NCBI GenBank assembly: GCA_014800735.1
Contig: JAAVFP010000008.1
Span: 1-64,000 of the forward strand
Origin: Bacteroidales bacterium
GTDB taxonomy: Bacteria > Bacteroidota > Bacteroidia > Bacteroidales > Muribaculaceae
Length of the DNA stretch: 64,000 nt
Direction of reading: 5' to 3'
Below the pieces are notes generated by a model that made no database searches, was not told the origin of the DNA, and saw only the letters and a list, made by a program, of their open reading frames with translations. Both the position numbers and the translations under genes were made by a program. Positions 1 through 8,466 of the stretch are shown here, one piece after another; the stretch's first letter is position 1, and every line of letters begins with the position of its first letter.

Positions 1-118
1 TTTTTAACAGTTTCAATCTTTCCATAATTAACAATTTCCTTTCTTACGCTGTTTAATATAGTACCGAATGTGGACATGGCTCTATTGTTTTTTATTTGTG
101 GTAAAATAATATAACAAA

Positions 119-141
119 TAAGCGGCCGTGTCCGCTTTTTC
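119..141 (+). terminator. Possible rho-independent terminator at left edge
   Basis: A short inverted repeat (AGCGG, six-base loop, CCGCT) is followed on the plus strand by five T. It probably ends a plus-strand gene lying to the left of the window. Bases 1-118 hold no gene that I can support. Confidence 0.45.
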
Positions 142-203
142 TTTAAGTAAACAGCATTGCGGCGCGTCCCTACTGTATTTGCATCGGTCGTCGAGCAGTA
201 TCC

Positions 204-866
204 CTATCGCACCGGGCGACCGAGATAGTAGTTGGTGTAGCGGTCGTGTGCATAGCCGTCGCGGAGCACCTTGAAACTGCCCGGGTCGGCTCCGGGCACT
301 GGCACACCGTTGAAGTACACCGTCCAGGGGTCGCGGGCGTAGCCGTCGCGGAGAACTTTGAATTTACCGGGTTTGGCTCCGCCCACAGCGTGACCGTTGA
401 AGAACACATTCCAGGCATCGCAGGCATAGCCACCGGCAAGAACCTTGAAACTTGCACTCACGGCGCCCTGGATGGGCATGCCGCCGAAGAACACCGTCCA
501 CGGATCTTTTGCATAGCCGCCAACCATGATGTTGAAGTGCAGGGGCGACACTCCGTTCATCGGCCTACCGTCGAACAACACCATATCGCCGTGCTTGTAG
601 TATCCCTTTGGCGGACGCGGAGGTGCCGGTGCATGGCCCGGTTTGGGCGGACGGCGGTTGTCGTGCTTGTTGCCATGCCTCTTGTCGGCTTGGTGCTTTT
701 TATCGTGGTGCTTCTTGTCGTCGTGCTTTTTATCGTGTTTTTTGTTGTGCTTGTCGTGCTGCTCCTTGTGGGGTGGGGGAGACTGATGGCCATGATTGGG
801 ACGGCCGCAGAAACCTGCAACCGACAGCATCGAACATAGAGCGATGGGAAGAATCAACCGTTTCAT
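204..866 (-). CDS. Secreted His/Lys-rich protein with DKNYY-like repeats
   Basis: The 220-residue product starts with a signal peptide (about residues 1-20). A low-complexity stretch of about residues 25-75, rich in His, Lys and Asp, follows. The C-terminal 120 residues are about four 24-residue repeats with the pattern GYA-x-D-x-W-T-V-x-F-x-G and FKVL between units, which resembles the DKNYY repeat family of unknown function. A Cys lies near the end of the signal region, but the lipobox is poor, so lipid anchoring is uncertain. The His-rich stretch could bind metal; that is inference. The gene follows the outer-membrane barrel gene by 51 bases on the same strand and may share its transcript. 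No enzyme motif is seen. Confidence 0.75.
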   Translation of the reverse strand: MKRLILPIALCSMLSVAGFCGRPNHGHQSPPPHKEQHDKHNKKHDKKHDDKKHHDKKHQADKRHGNKHDNRRPPKPGHAPAPPRPPKGYYKHGDMVLFDGRPMNGVSPLHFNIMVGGYAKDPWTVFFGGMPIQGAVSASFKVLAGGYACDAWNVFFNGHAVGGAKPGKFKVLRDGYARDPWTVYFNGVPVPGADPGSFKVLRDGYAHDRYTNYYLGRPVR

Positions 867-917
867 AGGTGTTCAATTTTTAGTTATACAATTTAGACAC
901 CTGAAAGTTGAAAAAGT

Positions 918-3458
918 TTATTTCAGAATTGCGGAACTTGCCCCCGATTGTTCGCCTATCTCGCCGGTGCGCTTGATTTTTTTACCGTAGTCAATGGTAT
1001 ATGTGGCAGAGAGCTGAATGCGTGCATGGGCGAAAGTGCCGTAGGTGGTCCGACACTCGCTGTAGTTCTCGGAACTGAACTCCATGGTATTGCTCACCCA
1101 ACCCCGATTGAAGAAATTGTTGGCGCGTAGGCGCAGGTTCCAGGTGCCGTTGCTCCACCCGGCCATCACTGCGTGAAAATTACGGCTGGTGGCCCTGAAT
1201 GCACTGAAAAGCAACTCGCGTTCGGCGGTCTGCACCGAAGCTCCCACCCAGAAATTACCGAAATAGTAGTTCAATTCGGTTGAGAACTGGAAGGGTCGAT
1301 AAGATACCGATGAAAGTCCCGAGGTGCGATACCAACGCTGCTCGGCCGATAGATAGCACTGAAGATTATTGTCAAACAGCTGTATGTTGGCAGTAGCACC
1401 AATCATTTCCGAGTTGTAATCGCCATTGTTCACATAGCGTCGCAGTAGAGCAGAACCGCCATCGTACTGGTCATATACTCGGGCTATGCGGTCGTAGGCC
1501 CCGAAGTATTTGCCGTAGGCAGTCATGCTCAGGCTGTTGCTGAAGATGTGGGTATACGATAATGTTGCGGTCACAATGCGGAAATTCTTGAGATTAGGAT
1601 TGCCGGTGTAGTACATGAACTCATTCTCTTTGAGTACATCGGCGGTCTTTTCGGCAATCTCGGGCGAAAAGTTTGCGTACTGGAAGTAGGCGCCGATACT
1701 GCTGTGCCTGCTGAAGGCATATTTCACATTTGCATGCGCTGCCGGATAGGCGTCGTCCATCTTGTGTCCGTTGATACTGTTCTGCTCCCAGATACCGCCG
1801 AAGTCGGCGAATAAGCGGAGTTTATCCGTTTGGAAGTTATAACTAAGCATTCCGTAGCCGTAAGGCAGGGAATATGTCTCACGCAAATTTTCGGTCCCTG
1901 AGTAGTCGATTGTATTTCCGCGGATGCCTCCGTTGAGCATGAGCGTGAACTGATGCTTCTTAAATATCTTATTAATGTTGAGTTTCATCTCGAATTCGAG
2001 GGCATCCTCACGCGCTTCGCGTGCCACAACGGTCGATTCATCAGCAAGAAAAAGCATGTGGTCGTTGTTGTGGGAGTAGTTGATGTTCGGTGCGGCGTTG
2101 AGTCGGAATCCTTTTGGAAGTCCAAAGAAGAAATTGCCCGTATAGGCCAGACTATTGCTGCGGGCAGTGTTATTACGGCAAAACGATGAATTGTAGCCGT
2201 CCAGCGGGCTGTACAGAAGCGAGCCGGCATACATCGCCTCCGGCGTACTGCTGTGAGTAAGACCGAGGGTATTGTCAATCAACATTCCTTTCTTGGAATA
2301 TGTGGCACGGAACGTAATCGGAAACTTGGTGTTGTGGTACTTCGACGATTCGTTTTCCTCTCGGCGGTTGAGTATAAAATCATTACCATCGGCATTTTTC
2401 AGTCCGTAGTCGGCATCGGTGGTGGTGCCGTAGTGGTGGCTACGCTTGTCGGTTGCGCCGGCATATAGCGAGTAGGTCATGCGGTGGTAGTTGAACTTGG
2501 AGAACAGAGTTGCACTTGCCGTATTGCCGGCCAAGGTCTCCTCGGTGGCGGCAAGGCGGGTGTAGCCACCGTACTCGTATTCCTGCACGATGATGTTGAT
2601 GGCGCGCTGAGCGCCGCCGAAGCGAGGGTCGGTGGGAAATTCGAGGTATTCCACGCGGCGCACGTCCGAGGTTCGCATGGCCGACAGCTCCTGGTGCGAA
2701 GCCGGAATATAATTGATGAAGATTGACACTGACTCGCCGAAGTTGTCGGTAACTTTGTCGCCGCTGAGCGACACACGCACCTGTGGGATGTTCATACGCC
2801 TGAGCAGGTCATATGCATTCTGTGCTGCATTTTTCTGGCGCGTCTGTGGCACGTAGACCGTGCGGTCTGCGTAGGTGAGTGCGTTCTCGGCCTCTACCTT
2901 AATGCCGGTGAGCATCACCGGCAGAACGGCCATGCGCACCACTCCGACCGAGAAAGGCGGATGGGAAAGGTAGGTAGTGCTGTAGCCCACGCAACTCAAT
3001 TTCAGAATCACATTGCGGCTGTCGCAGGGAATCCGGAAACGTCCCTCGCCATCGGTCTGGCCGAAGGTTATGACGGTTGAATCGGCAGGCGCAAGGAGCA
3101 TCACAGTGCCTCCGGCCACGGGTTCGTTGTCGCTTCCGACGGCTCGGCCCGAGTAGGCATATTTGCCACGCTGCATGGCTTCGATGAAGAAACGAGAGCC
3201 CTTCTGCCCGATGCTCACAGGGTTGAGCCCAACGGTAAGGCGCAGAGCCTCGTAGGGATTGTCTGTGTGTACATTGGCGCTTGTGGTGTAGTCCTCAAGC
3301 TCGTTGTAGATGAAATTGAGGTCCAGTTCAGGGTGATCGGTGCTTATTTGAGTTAACGCACGTGCCAGCGACAGATTGCGGAAAGTATAGTTGAATTCGT
3401 CGGCATAAGCCATTACACTGCAAGCGATTGCAGCGAGGAAGAAAATCACGCGGTTCAT
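918..3458 (-). CDS. Outer-membrane beta-barrel receptor with STN domain
   Basis: The 846-residue protein has a signal peptide (1-19), a secretin/TonB short N-terminal (STN) type region (about 25-93), a carboxypeptidase-regulatory-like domain (about 100-185) and a long C-terminal region of alternating aromatic strands typical of the Bacteroidetes TonB-receptor-like barrel. STN domains in transducing receptors contact a FecR-type anti-sigma factor, and the two genes immediately upstream encode such a regulator (3 bases away) and an ECF sigma factor. It is therefore probably the outer-membrane sensor or transporter of a cell-surface signalling set. The substrate is not predictable, because no SusD partner or metabolic gene is adjacent. 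Confidence 0.85.
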   Translation of the reverse strand: MNRVIFFLAAIACSVMAYADEFNYTFRNLSLARALTQISTDHPELDLNFIYNELEDYTTSANVHTDNPYEALRLTVGLNPVSIGQKGSRFFIEAMQRGKYAYSGRAVGSDNEPVAGGTVMLLAPADSTVITFGQTDGEGRFRIPCDSRNVILKLSCVGYSTTYLSHPPFSVGVVRMAVLPVMLTGIKVEAENALTYADRTVYVPQTRQKNAAQNAYDLLRRMNIPQVRVSLSGDKVTDNFGESVSIFINYIPASHQELSAMRTSDVRRVEYLEFPTDPRFGGAQRAINIIVQEYEYGGYTRLAATEETLAGNTASATLFSKFNYHRMTYSLYAGATDKRSHHYGTTTDADYGLKNADGNDFILNRREENESSKYHNTKFPITFRATYSKKGMLIDNTLGLTHSSTPEAMYAGSLLYSPLDGYNSSFCRNNTARSNSLAYTGNFFFGLPKGFRLNAAPNINYSHNNDHMLFLADESTVVAREAREDALEFEMKLNINKIFKKHQFTLMLNGGIRGNTIDYSGTENLRETYSLPYGYGMLSYNFQTDKLRLFADFGGIWEQNSINGHKMDDAYPAAHANVKYAFSRHSSIGAYFQYANFSPEIAEKTADVLKENEFMYYTGNPNLKNFRIVTATLSYTHIFSNSLSMTAYGKYFGAYDRIARVYDQYDGGSALLRRYVNNGDYNSEMIGATANIQLFDNNLQCYLSAEQRWYRTSGLSSVSYRPFQFSTELNYYFGNFWVGASVQTAERELLFSAFRATSRNFHAVMAGWSNGTWNLRLRANNFFNRGWVSNTMEFSSENYSECRTTYGTFAHARIQLSATYTIDYGKKIKRTGEIGEQSGASSAILK

Positions 3459-3461
3459 TGC

Positions 3462-4070
3462 TTACTCAACTGTTATGGTTCGACCTTCGATGTGAATATC
3501 AATCTGTTCGAAATTGTTGAGCAGTTCAACAACCTCGGCAGCCGTGAGATTGGTGTCCCAGCGGAAGAACAGGCGCAACCCCCGCGCGGAGTCCGATTTG
3601 AAAACAACCTCCGTGCCATAAACTTGTGATATATCGCTGAGAATATCCTCGAGCGGCACGTTCTCGAATATCGCTACGGAAGGCGCTGTTGCGGGGAGCG
3701 ACCGGATTGCGTCCGTCGCGCTTACTTCGATTACCTTAGCAGTATCTTCCGCTACAAGGTCATGTCGCTCGGCTTGCGAGGACCGGTAAACTCCAAGACC
3801 GGTAGCTACAGCAGCGGCGGAAGCAACAGCAATTAAGATGGCCGCCACAGCGCGGCGCTGGAGCGGCAATTTGCGTGTATATTTTTTTGAGAAAGCGGCC
3901 CATTCGGCGTCGGTATCGGGCTCAGGCACATCGGCGAGCGCTGCTTTGGTGTCGTCGAGAATGTGGAGCGCTTCGGCAGCTTCGGCATCGTTCAGAATGT
4001 CGTCGAGTTCCTCGGGCGTGTAGGCTTCGGGATGCTCGATTGCGTCAAGCAGTCGGTCAAGATTATCCAT
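3462..4070 (-). CDS. FecR-like anti-sigma factor, short form
   Basis: ATG at 4070 is chosen (202 residues, beginning MDNLDRLLDA) because it overlaps the end of the sigma gene by 8 bases; a longer reading frame would run far into that gene. An acidic cytoplasmic N-terminus (1-70) is followed by one transmembrane helix (about 74-95) and a periplasmic part whose end (about 130-202) resembles the C-terminal domain of FecR proteins (DUF4974 type). The central FecR domain seems to be missing, so this is a shortened member. The expected role is to hold the upstream sigma factor until the barrel protein downstream signals. Confidence 0.8.
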   Translation of the reverse strand: MDNLDRLLDAIEHPEAYTPEELDDILNDAEAAEALHILDDTKAALADVPEPDTDAEWAAFSKKYTRKLPLQRRAVAAILIAVASAAAVATGLGVYRSSQAERHDLVAEDTAKVIEVSATDAIRSLPATAPSVAIFENVPLEDILSDISQVYGTEVVFKSDSARGLRLFFRWDTNLTAAEVVELLNNFEQIDIHIEGRTITVE

Positions 4071-4551
4071 TGGCTGATAATTTTTTACGTAGAACATCAA
4101 TCGTATGACGCAAATGCTTGTAGACTGCAACTTTGCTAATTCCCAGTTCGTCGGCAATCTGCTGATAGCTGTATCCGAGCGTGAAGCGCATTTCCACTAC
4201 GCGCCGGCAGGTATAGCCCAAATCAGCAGCCACGGTGACGCGGACGATTTCGAGTAGAGCCTCGTCGGGCCACTCCTCATCCGGTTCAGTTTCGAAAATC
4301 TCGGTCGAGTACATTTCACGAAGCCTGTCGGCAGTGCTGAGATTACGCCGGAAGTTGAAACAGCGGTTGCGCACCGCAGCGGTGAGATAGGCTTCGGTAA
4401 TATCGCCGGTTCCGGAGGTCAGGAGAGCCGCGAAAACATCGTGCACAATGTCGCGAGCGGCCTCATCGTCGCGCAGAATAAGGATAGCGAGCCTGAATAG
4501 CCGGCTGTAGTGGGTTTTGAACAGTTGCTCTATGTTGCTTTTTGTGGTCAT
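4063..4551 (-). CDS. ECF-type RNA polymerase sigma factor
   Basis: The 162-residue protein has sigma region 2 (about residues 10-75, including RDIVHDVFAALL) and region 4 (about 105-158) with a helix-turn-helix, YSYQQIADELGISKVAVYKH. There is no region 3, as expected for the extracytoplasmic function group. It is translationally coupled to the anti-sigma gene by an 8-base overlap, with the barrel gene next. The triad is the standard layout of sigma-dependent outer-membrane signalling in Bacteroidetes and probably regulates itself. No TAnnTTTG promoter box is visible in the 56 bases upstream. Confidence 0.9.
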   Translation of the reverse strand: MTTKSNIEQLFKTHYSRLFRLAILILRDDEAARDIVHDVFAALLTSGTGDITEAYLTAAVRNRCFNFRRNLSTADRLREMYSTEIFETEPDEEWPDEALLEIVRVTVAADLGYTCRRVVEMRFTLGYSYQQIADELGISKVAVYKHLRHTIDVLRKKLSANG

Positions 4552-4607
4552 ACACTACCATGACACGCGACTGCCGGAAAAACTAACCTGCTTGAGCAAA
4601 AAAATTT

Positions 4608-5129
4608 TTACACAAACAGGCGCTGGCAGATGAGAGCATCAATGTAGTGCGGCCCGCGGCGAATCCAGGAGCGTAGACGCCCGCAGGTCTTGAAGCCGCA
4701 GGCCTCGAACAGGCGGCGGGAGGCAGTGTTGTCAACCGCAATCTGGGCCGATAGCTGGTGCATGCCCAGGGTTTCGGCGGCGTAGTCGCACAGCAGGCTC
4801 AGGGCTGCCTTGCCCAAGCCGCGGCCACGCAAGGGTTCGAGGATGGAGATGCCCACGAAGGCGCGGCGGTCGCGCGGCTCGTAGTCGCTGAGGTCAATCA
4901 CGCCTGCAGGCTGCCCGGTGGATTTATCAACTATTACCAGGCGCAGCTGGCGGGTGGAATAGATGTCGGAGTCGTAGGAGTCGAGGTATTTCCAGATCTG
5001 GTTGCGGCTGGCCGGTGCGGTGGTGAAAGCACATTCGGCACGCGTCTGCTCGTTTTCGAGGATGAAAAGGAGGTCGAGGTCCGAGGGTTCGGGTGCTCGC
5101 AGTTCTATAATGTCGTTGGAGAGTATCAT
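4608..5129 (-). CDS. GNAT family N-acetyltransferase
   Basis: The 173-residue protein has the GNAT fold. The acetyl-CoA pyrophosphate-binding loop reads RGRGLGKAAL (about residues 102-111), and the last third contains the NxASRRLFEACGFK segment typical of the RimJ/RimL/SpeG group. The family transfers acetyl from acetyl-CoA to an amine such as a protein N-terminus or polyamine; the substrate here is unknown. It lies 39 bases after recR on the same strand and is probably co-transcribed with it. Confidence 0.85.
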   Translation of the reverse strand: MILSNDIIELRAPEPSDLDLLFILENEQTRAECAFTTAPASRNQIWKYLDSYDSDIYSTRQLRLVIVDKSTGQPAGVIDLSDYEPRDRRAFVGISILEPLRGRGLGKAALSLLCDYAAETLGMHQLSAQIAVDNTASRRLFEACGFKTCGRLRSWIRRGPHYIDALICQRLFV

Positions 5130-5168
5130 GTTCGTTGATGTTTTATAGAGAAAACCACAGGCAGAGCG

Positions 5169-5786
5169 TTAAAGTTCAAAAGGCGTGCGGCTGATGATGG
5201 AGCGGGCCAGGGTGGCCTCGTCGGTGTACTCGAGTTCGTTGCCCACCGACACTCCGCGGGCAAGCTGGGTAATTTTCACATCGGGAGCGCTCTTGGACAG
5301 CAGGCGGTAGATGTAGAAATTGGTCGTATCGGCCTCCACCGTGGCGCCGGTGGCAAGGATTATCTCCTCGATGTCGCCGCTGCGGGCACGCTCAATGAGC
5401 GATGCAATTTCCAGTCGGTCCGGACCGATGCCGTCCACGGGCGAGATGAGTCCGCCCAACACGTGGTAGAGCCCGAAGTAGCGGCGGGTGTTCTCGATAA
5501 TCATCACGTCCTTCACATTCTCCACCACGCAGACAATTGATTTCTGGCGCTGCGGGTCGGAGCACACGGGGCACACTTCGTCCTCGCTTATATTGTGGCA
5601 CACAGAGCAATAGCGGATGCCCTGGCGCATGCGGATAATGGCTTCGCCGATGCTCACAGCCTCGTCCGGATCGCGGCGCAGCAGGTGCAGGGCGAAGCGA
5701 AGGGCGGTTTTGCGCCCAACACCCGGCAGGCGCGAGAAAGCCGTCACGGCATTTTCAAGCAATGTCGATGAAAATTCCTGTTCCAT
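5169..5786 (-). CDS. recR: Recombination mediator protein RecR
   Basis: The 205-residue protein matches RecR in length and layout: a helix-hairpin-helix region (FSRLPGVGRKTALR, about 17-30), a four-cysteine zinc site (Cys60, Cys63, Cys72, Cys75) and a Toprim domain (about 83-178) with VVENVKDVMIIE. RecR works with RecO, and sometimes RecF, to load RecA on gapped single-stranded DNA. It is the first gene of a minus-strand group followed by the acetyltransferase; the next gene upstream is the divergent efflux operon. Confidence 0.96.
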   Translation of the reverse strand: MEQEFSSTLLENAVTAFSRLPGVGRKTALRFALHLLRRDPDEAVSIGEAIIRMRQGIRYCSVCHNISEDEVCPVCSDPQRQKSIVCVVENVKDVMIIENTRRYFGLYHVLGGLISPVDGIGPDRLEIASLIERARSGDIEEIILATGATVEADTTNFYIYRLLSKSAPDVKITQLARGVSVGNELEYTDEATLARSIISRTPFEL

Positions 5787-5800
5787 AATGCGAATTTAGC

Positions 5801-5808
5801 CAAAAATA
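5801..5808 (-). promoter_or_regulatory. Possible -7 box upstream of recR
   Basis: On the minus strand this reads TATTTTTG, matching TAnnTTTG, 15 bases before the recR start. No TTTG -33 element occurs at the right spacing, so support is partial. Confidence 0.4.
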
Positions 5809-5912
5809 TCCACACGGCCAAAAGTATGTCCGTTTGTGCTTAATTATTGGTGTAAAAGGCGTATTTAAGACTATTTAGAAAAGTCAAATTATCGAAAAGA
5901 TTACTTTTTTAC

Positions 5913-5920
5913 TAATTTTG
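5913..5920 (+). promoter_or_regulatory. -7 box of efflux operon promoter
   Basis: TAATTTTG matches the Bacteroidetes -7 consensus and lies 39 bases before the start of the TolC-like gene. The -33 element is weak. It probably drives the four-gene efflux operon. Confidence 0.6.
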
Positions 5921-5959
5921 CACGACTTAAAAATAATCTACTGGAAAAAATAACTTAGT

Positions 5960-7414
5960 ATGAATTTCAAGCATATTGCTTCGGCTGTCCTTTCGCTCGG
6001 CATGGCATTTAACATTGCCTGGGCACAGGAGGACGCCGACCGTGGGACTTTACTTCAGATTTCCGATCCTAAACCACCGCTCTATCAGGTGCTTACGCTT
6101 GACGAGTGCCTGCGGATAGCCCTCTCCGAAAGCCCGACAGTGAAAATTGCCGACATGGAAGTGCAGCGCATGGACTACTCCAAGCGCGACGTTATAGGCC
6201 AGCTGCTGCCTACCATCGACTTCGGCGCCACCTACAACCGCATGGTGGCCAAGCAGGTGATGTATATGAATCTCGGAGCCTTCGGTGGTGCCGGAGGCGA
6301 CGATGCCGAGGGCGGTCAGGCCGCCTCCGAAACAAAGAAGGACGAAGGTATCAAGATGGGCCTGGACAACTCCTACTCCATGGGCTTCACGGCCTCCTTG
6401 CCGCTGATTGCGCCGCAGTTGTGGAAAAGCCTGCAACTGAGCGACAGCCAGATTCTGCTGGCGGTGGAAACCGCACGCCAGTCGCGTCAGAACCTTGTGG
6501 ACCAGGTGAAGAGCGCCTACTACGCCTATCTGCTGGCACTGGACTCGCGCAAGGTGATTCAGGAAAGCTACGACATGGCCCGCCTGACCTACGAAACATA
6601 TTCCAAGCAGTACGCTCTGGGTGCCGCGTCGGACTACGACGTGCTCCGCACTTCGGTGGCCATGAAGAACATCGAGCCCCAGCTTCAGGAAGCCGACATC
6701 GCAATCAAGCGCGCCAACCTGCAGCTGCTGATTCTGATGGGGCTTGACTCGGAATTCCTGTATCAGCCTGCGGGACAGCTGTCCGACTACGAGGCGACGA
6801 TGTATGCCAACGCCCTGGCTGTGGACAAGAAGAACCTGAGCAACAACGCCGACCTGCGCCTGCTGGATATCAACACTGATATTCTGCAAAAATCGCTGGC
6901 AATGAATAAACTGGCATTCTCGCCCACACTGGCGTTCACAGCCAACTACAACTGGACCTCGATGAGCAACGGCTCGCCCTTCCGCAACTTCCGCTGGAAC
7001 CCCTATTCCACCGTGGGCCTCACGCTGTCAGTGCCCATTTTCCAGGGTGGACGCCGCTGGAACGCGCTGAAAACCACCCAGATTCAGATTGACGAAATGG
7101 CATGGCAGAAAACCAACCTGGAGCGCAGTATCGCAATGCAGGTTGACCTGGCCGTGGATAATATCAACATGAACATCAAGCAGATTGCATCGTGCTCCGA
7201 GAGCGTGAAGCAGGCCGAACGCGCTCATGAAATCATGGAGCGAAGCTTCGATATCGGTGCCGCAAGCTATCTGAACCTGCGCGACTCCGAGCTTGCCCTG
7301 ACCCAGGCCCGCCTGGCCTACAATCAGGCAATCTATAACTATCTGATTGCCGAAAGCTCTCTTGAACTCCTGCTCGGCAATGCGCCCATCGACAAATATA
7401 TCAACGAAAAATAA
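5960..7414 (+). CDS. TolC-family outer-membrane efflux channel
   Basis: The 484-residue protein has a signal peptide (ending near AWA, residue 22) and the two long repeated coiled-coil/barrel halves of the outer-membrane efflux protein family; DYDVLRTSVAMKN and SYLNLRDSELALTQARLAYNQA are characteristic stretches. It forms the outer-membrane exit duct of a tripartite pump whose adaptor and RND pump are encoded directly downstream (12 and then 20 bases apart). A Gly/Asp-rich insertion near residues 110-125 is unusual but not disruptive. A promoter box lies upstream at 5913. Confidence 0.93.
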   Translation: MNFKHIASAVLSLGMAFNIAWAQEDADRGTLLQISDPKPPLYQVLTLDECLRIALSESPTVKIADMEVQRMDYSKRDVIGQLLPTIDFGATYNRMVAKQVMYMNLGAFGGAGGDDAEGGQAASETKKDEGIKMGLDNSYSMGFTASLPLIAPQLWKSLQLSDSQILLAVETARQSRQNLVDQVKSAYYAYLLALDSRKVIQESYDMARLTYETYSKQYALGAASDYDVLRTSVAMKNIEPQLQEADIAIKRANLQLLILMGLDSEFLYQPAGQLSDYEATMYANALAVDKKNLSNNADLRLLDINTDILQKSLAMNKLAFSPTLAFTANYNWTSMSNGSPFRNFRWNPYSTVGLTLSVPIFQGGRRWNALKTTQIQIDEMAWQKTNLERSIAMQVDLAVDNINMNIKQIASCSESVKQAERAHEIMERSFDIGAASYLNLRDSELALTQARLAYNQAIYNYLIAESSLELLLGNAPIDKYINEK

Positions 7415-7426
7415 ACGATTCAATAT

Positions 7427-8446
7427 ATGAAAGCTAAGTACAGCATAATGGCATTCGGAGCGGCAGCGCTTGCTCTCGGCTCGTGTTCTAACGGCGGCGA
7501 ACAGACAGTGGAGACTGTCGAGGAGCTGCCTATAGTTTCGGTGGACGTGGCACACCGCATTGAAGTGCCTCAGACCAAGAACTATACGGCATCCGTCGAG
7601 GCTGAGAACATCAACAATATTGCTCCGGCCACTCCCAACCGCATCAAGAAAATCAACGTTGAGGTGGGCGACCACGTGCGCGCCGGTCAGGAACTGGTGA
7701 TTCTTGATTCCTCGAACATCGACCAGATTAAAATCAACCTTGACCAGATTCGCCGCGACTATGACCGCGCCGTGAAGCTCCTGGAAATCGGTGGCGGCAC
7801 ACAGCAGACCGTGGACCAGCTCAAGGCCCAGCTGGACGCCGCCCAGTCGCAGTACGACAACATGCTTGAGAACACCGTGCTTCGCTCGCCCATCTCGGGT
7901 GTGGTGACAGCCCGTAACTACGACCCCGGCGACATGACCGGCTCGCAGCCTGTGCTCACCGTTGGCCAGCTCACTCCGGTTGTCAAGGTGATGCTCAACG
8001 TGAGCGAGAACGATATGGCCCTCGTGAAGCAGGGCACGCCCGTGGGTGTGACTTTCGATGCCTATCCCGGCGAAACTTTCTCGGGCACCATCAACCGAAT
8101 ATATCCCACGGTCGATACCGCTACCCGCACATTCCCGGTGGAGGTGCGCATAACCAACCAGGACGGACGCATCAAGCCCGGCATGTTCGCCCGTGTGAAC
8201 TTTGACCTCGGCGTGAAACCCAACGTGGTTGTACCCGACCAGGCCGTGGTGAAGCAGACTGGCTCGGGCAACAAGTATGTCTACGTGTACTCCAATGGCC
8301 GTGTGTCCTACAACAAAGTTGAGCTTGGCCAGCGCCTGGACAACGCTTACGAGCTGCTGAGCGGTGTGAACGACGGCGACACTGTGGTGACCAACGGCCA
8401 GTCGCGCCTTGCCGACGGCGTTGCTGTGGAACTTCTTAAACGTTAA
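7427..8446 (+). CDS. RND efflux periplasmic adaptor, lipoprotein
   Basis: The 339-residue membrane fusion protein begins with a lipoprotein signal (lipobox LGSC, Cys near residue 20), so it is probably anchored in the inner membrane. It has a biotinyl-lipoyl-like half (NRIKKINVEVGDHVRAGQEL), a short alpha hairpin (about 95-145), the second lipoyl half (VLRSPISGVVTARN) and beta-barrel and membrane-proximal domains. It links the RND pump to the TolC-like channel. The short hairpin is usual for Bacteroidetes AcrA/MexA-like adaptors. The substrate cannot be deduced. Confidence 0.93.
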   Translation: MKAKYSIMAFGAAALALGSCSNGGEQTVETVEELPIVSVDVAHRIEVPQTKNYTASVEAENINNIAPATPNRIKKINVEVGDHVRAGQELVILDSSNIDQIKINLDQIRRDYDRAVKLLEIGGGTQQTVDQLKAQLDAAQSQYDNMLENTVLRSPISGVVTARNYDPGDMTGSQPVLTVGQLTPVVKVMLNVSENDMALVKQGTPVGVTFDAYPGETFSGTINRIYPTVDTATRTFPVEVRITNQDGRIKPGMFARVNFDLGVKPNVVVPDQAVVKQTGSGNKYVYVYSNGRVSYNKVELGQRLDNAYELLSGVNDGDTVVTNGQSRLADGVAVELLKR

Positions 8447-8466
8447 CCTTTCAGAAATCACTTTAT

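Noticed and set aside
246-839. Long plus-strand frame rich in Val and His opposite the repeat protein
   Set aside because: It is the antisense shadow of the His/Lys-rich repeat gene; it has no ribosome-binding site, and the minus frame has a signal peptide and repeats.
867-902. AGGTGT/ACACCT inverted repeat between the barrel and repeat-protein genes
   Set aside because: Only six pairs with a long A/T-rich loop and no T run; too weak to call a terminator or operator.
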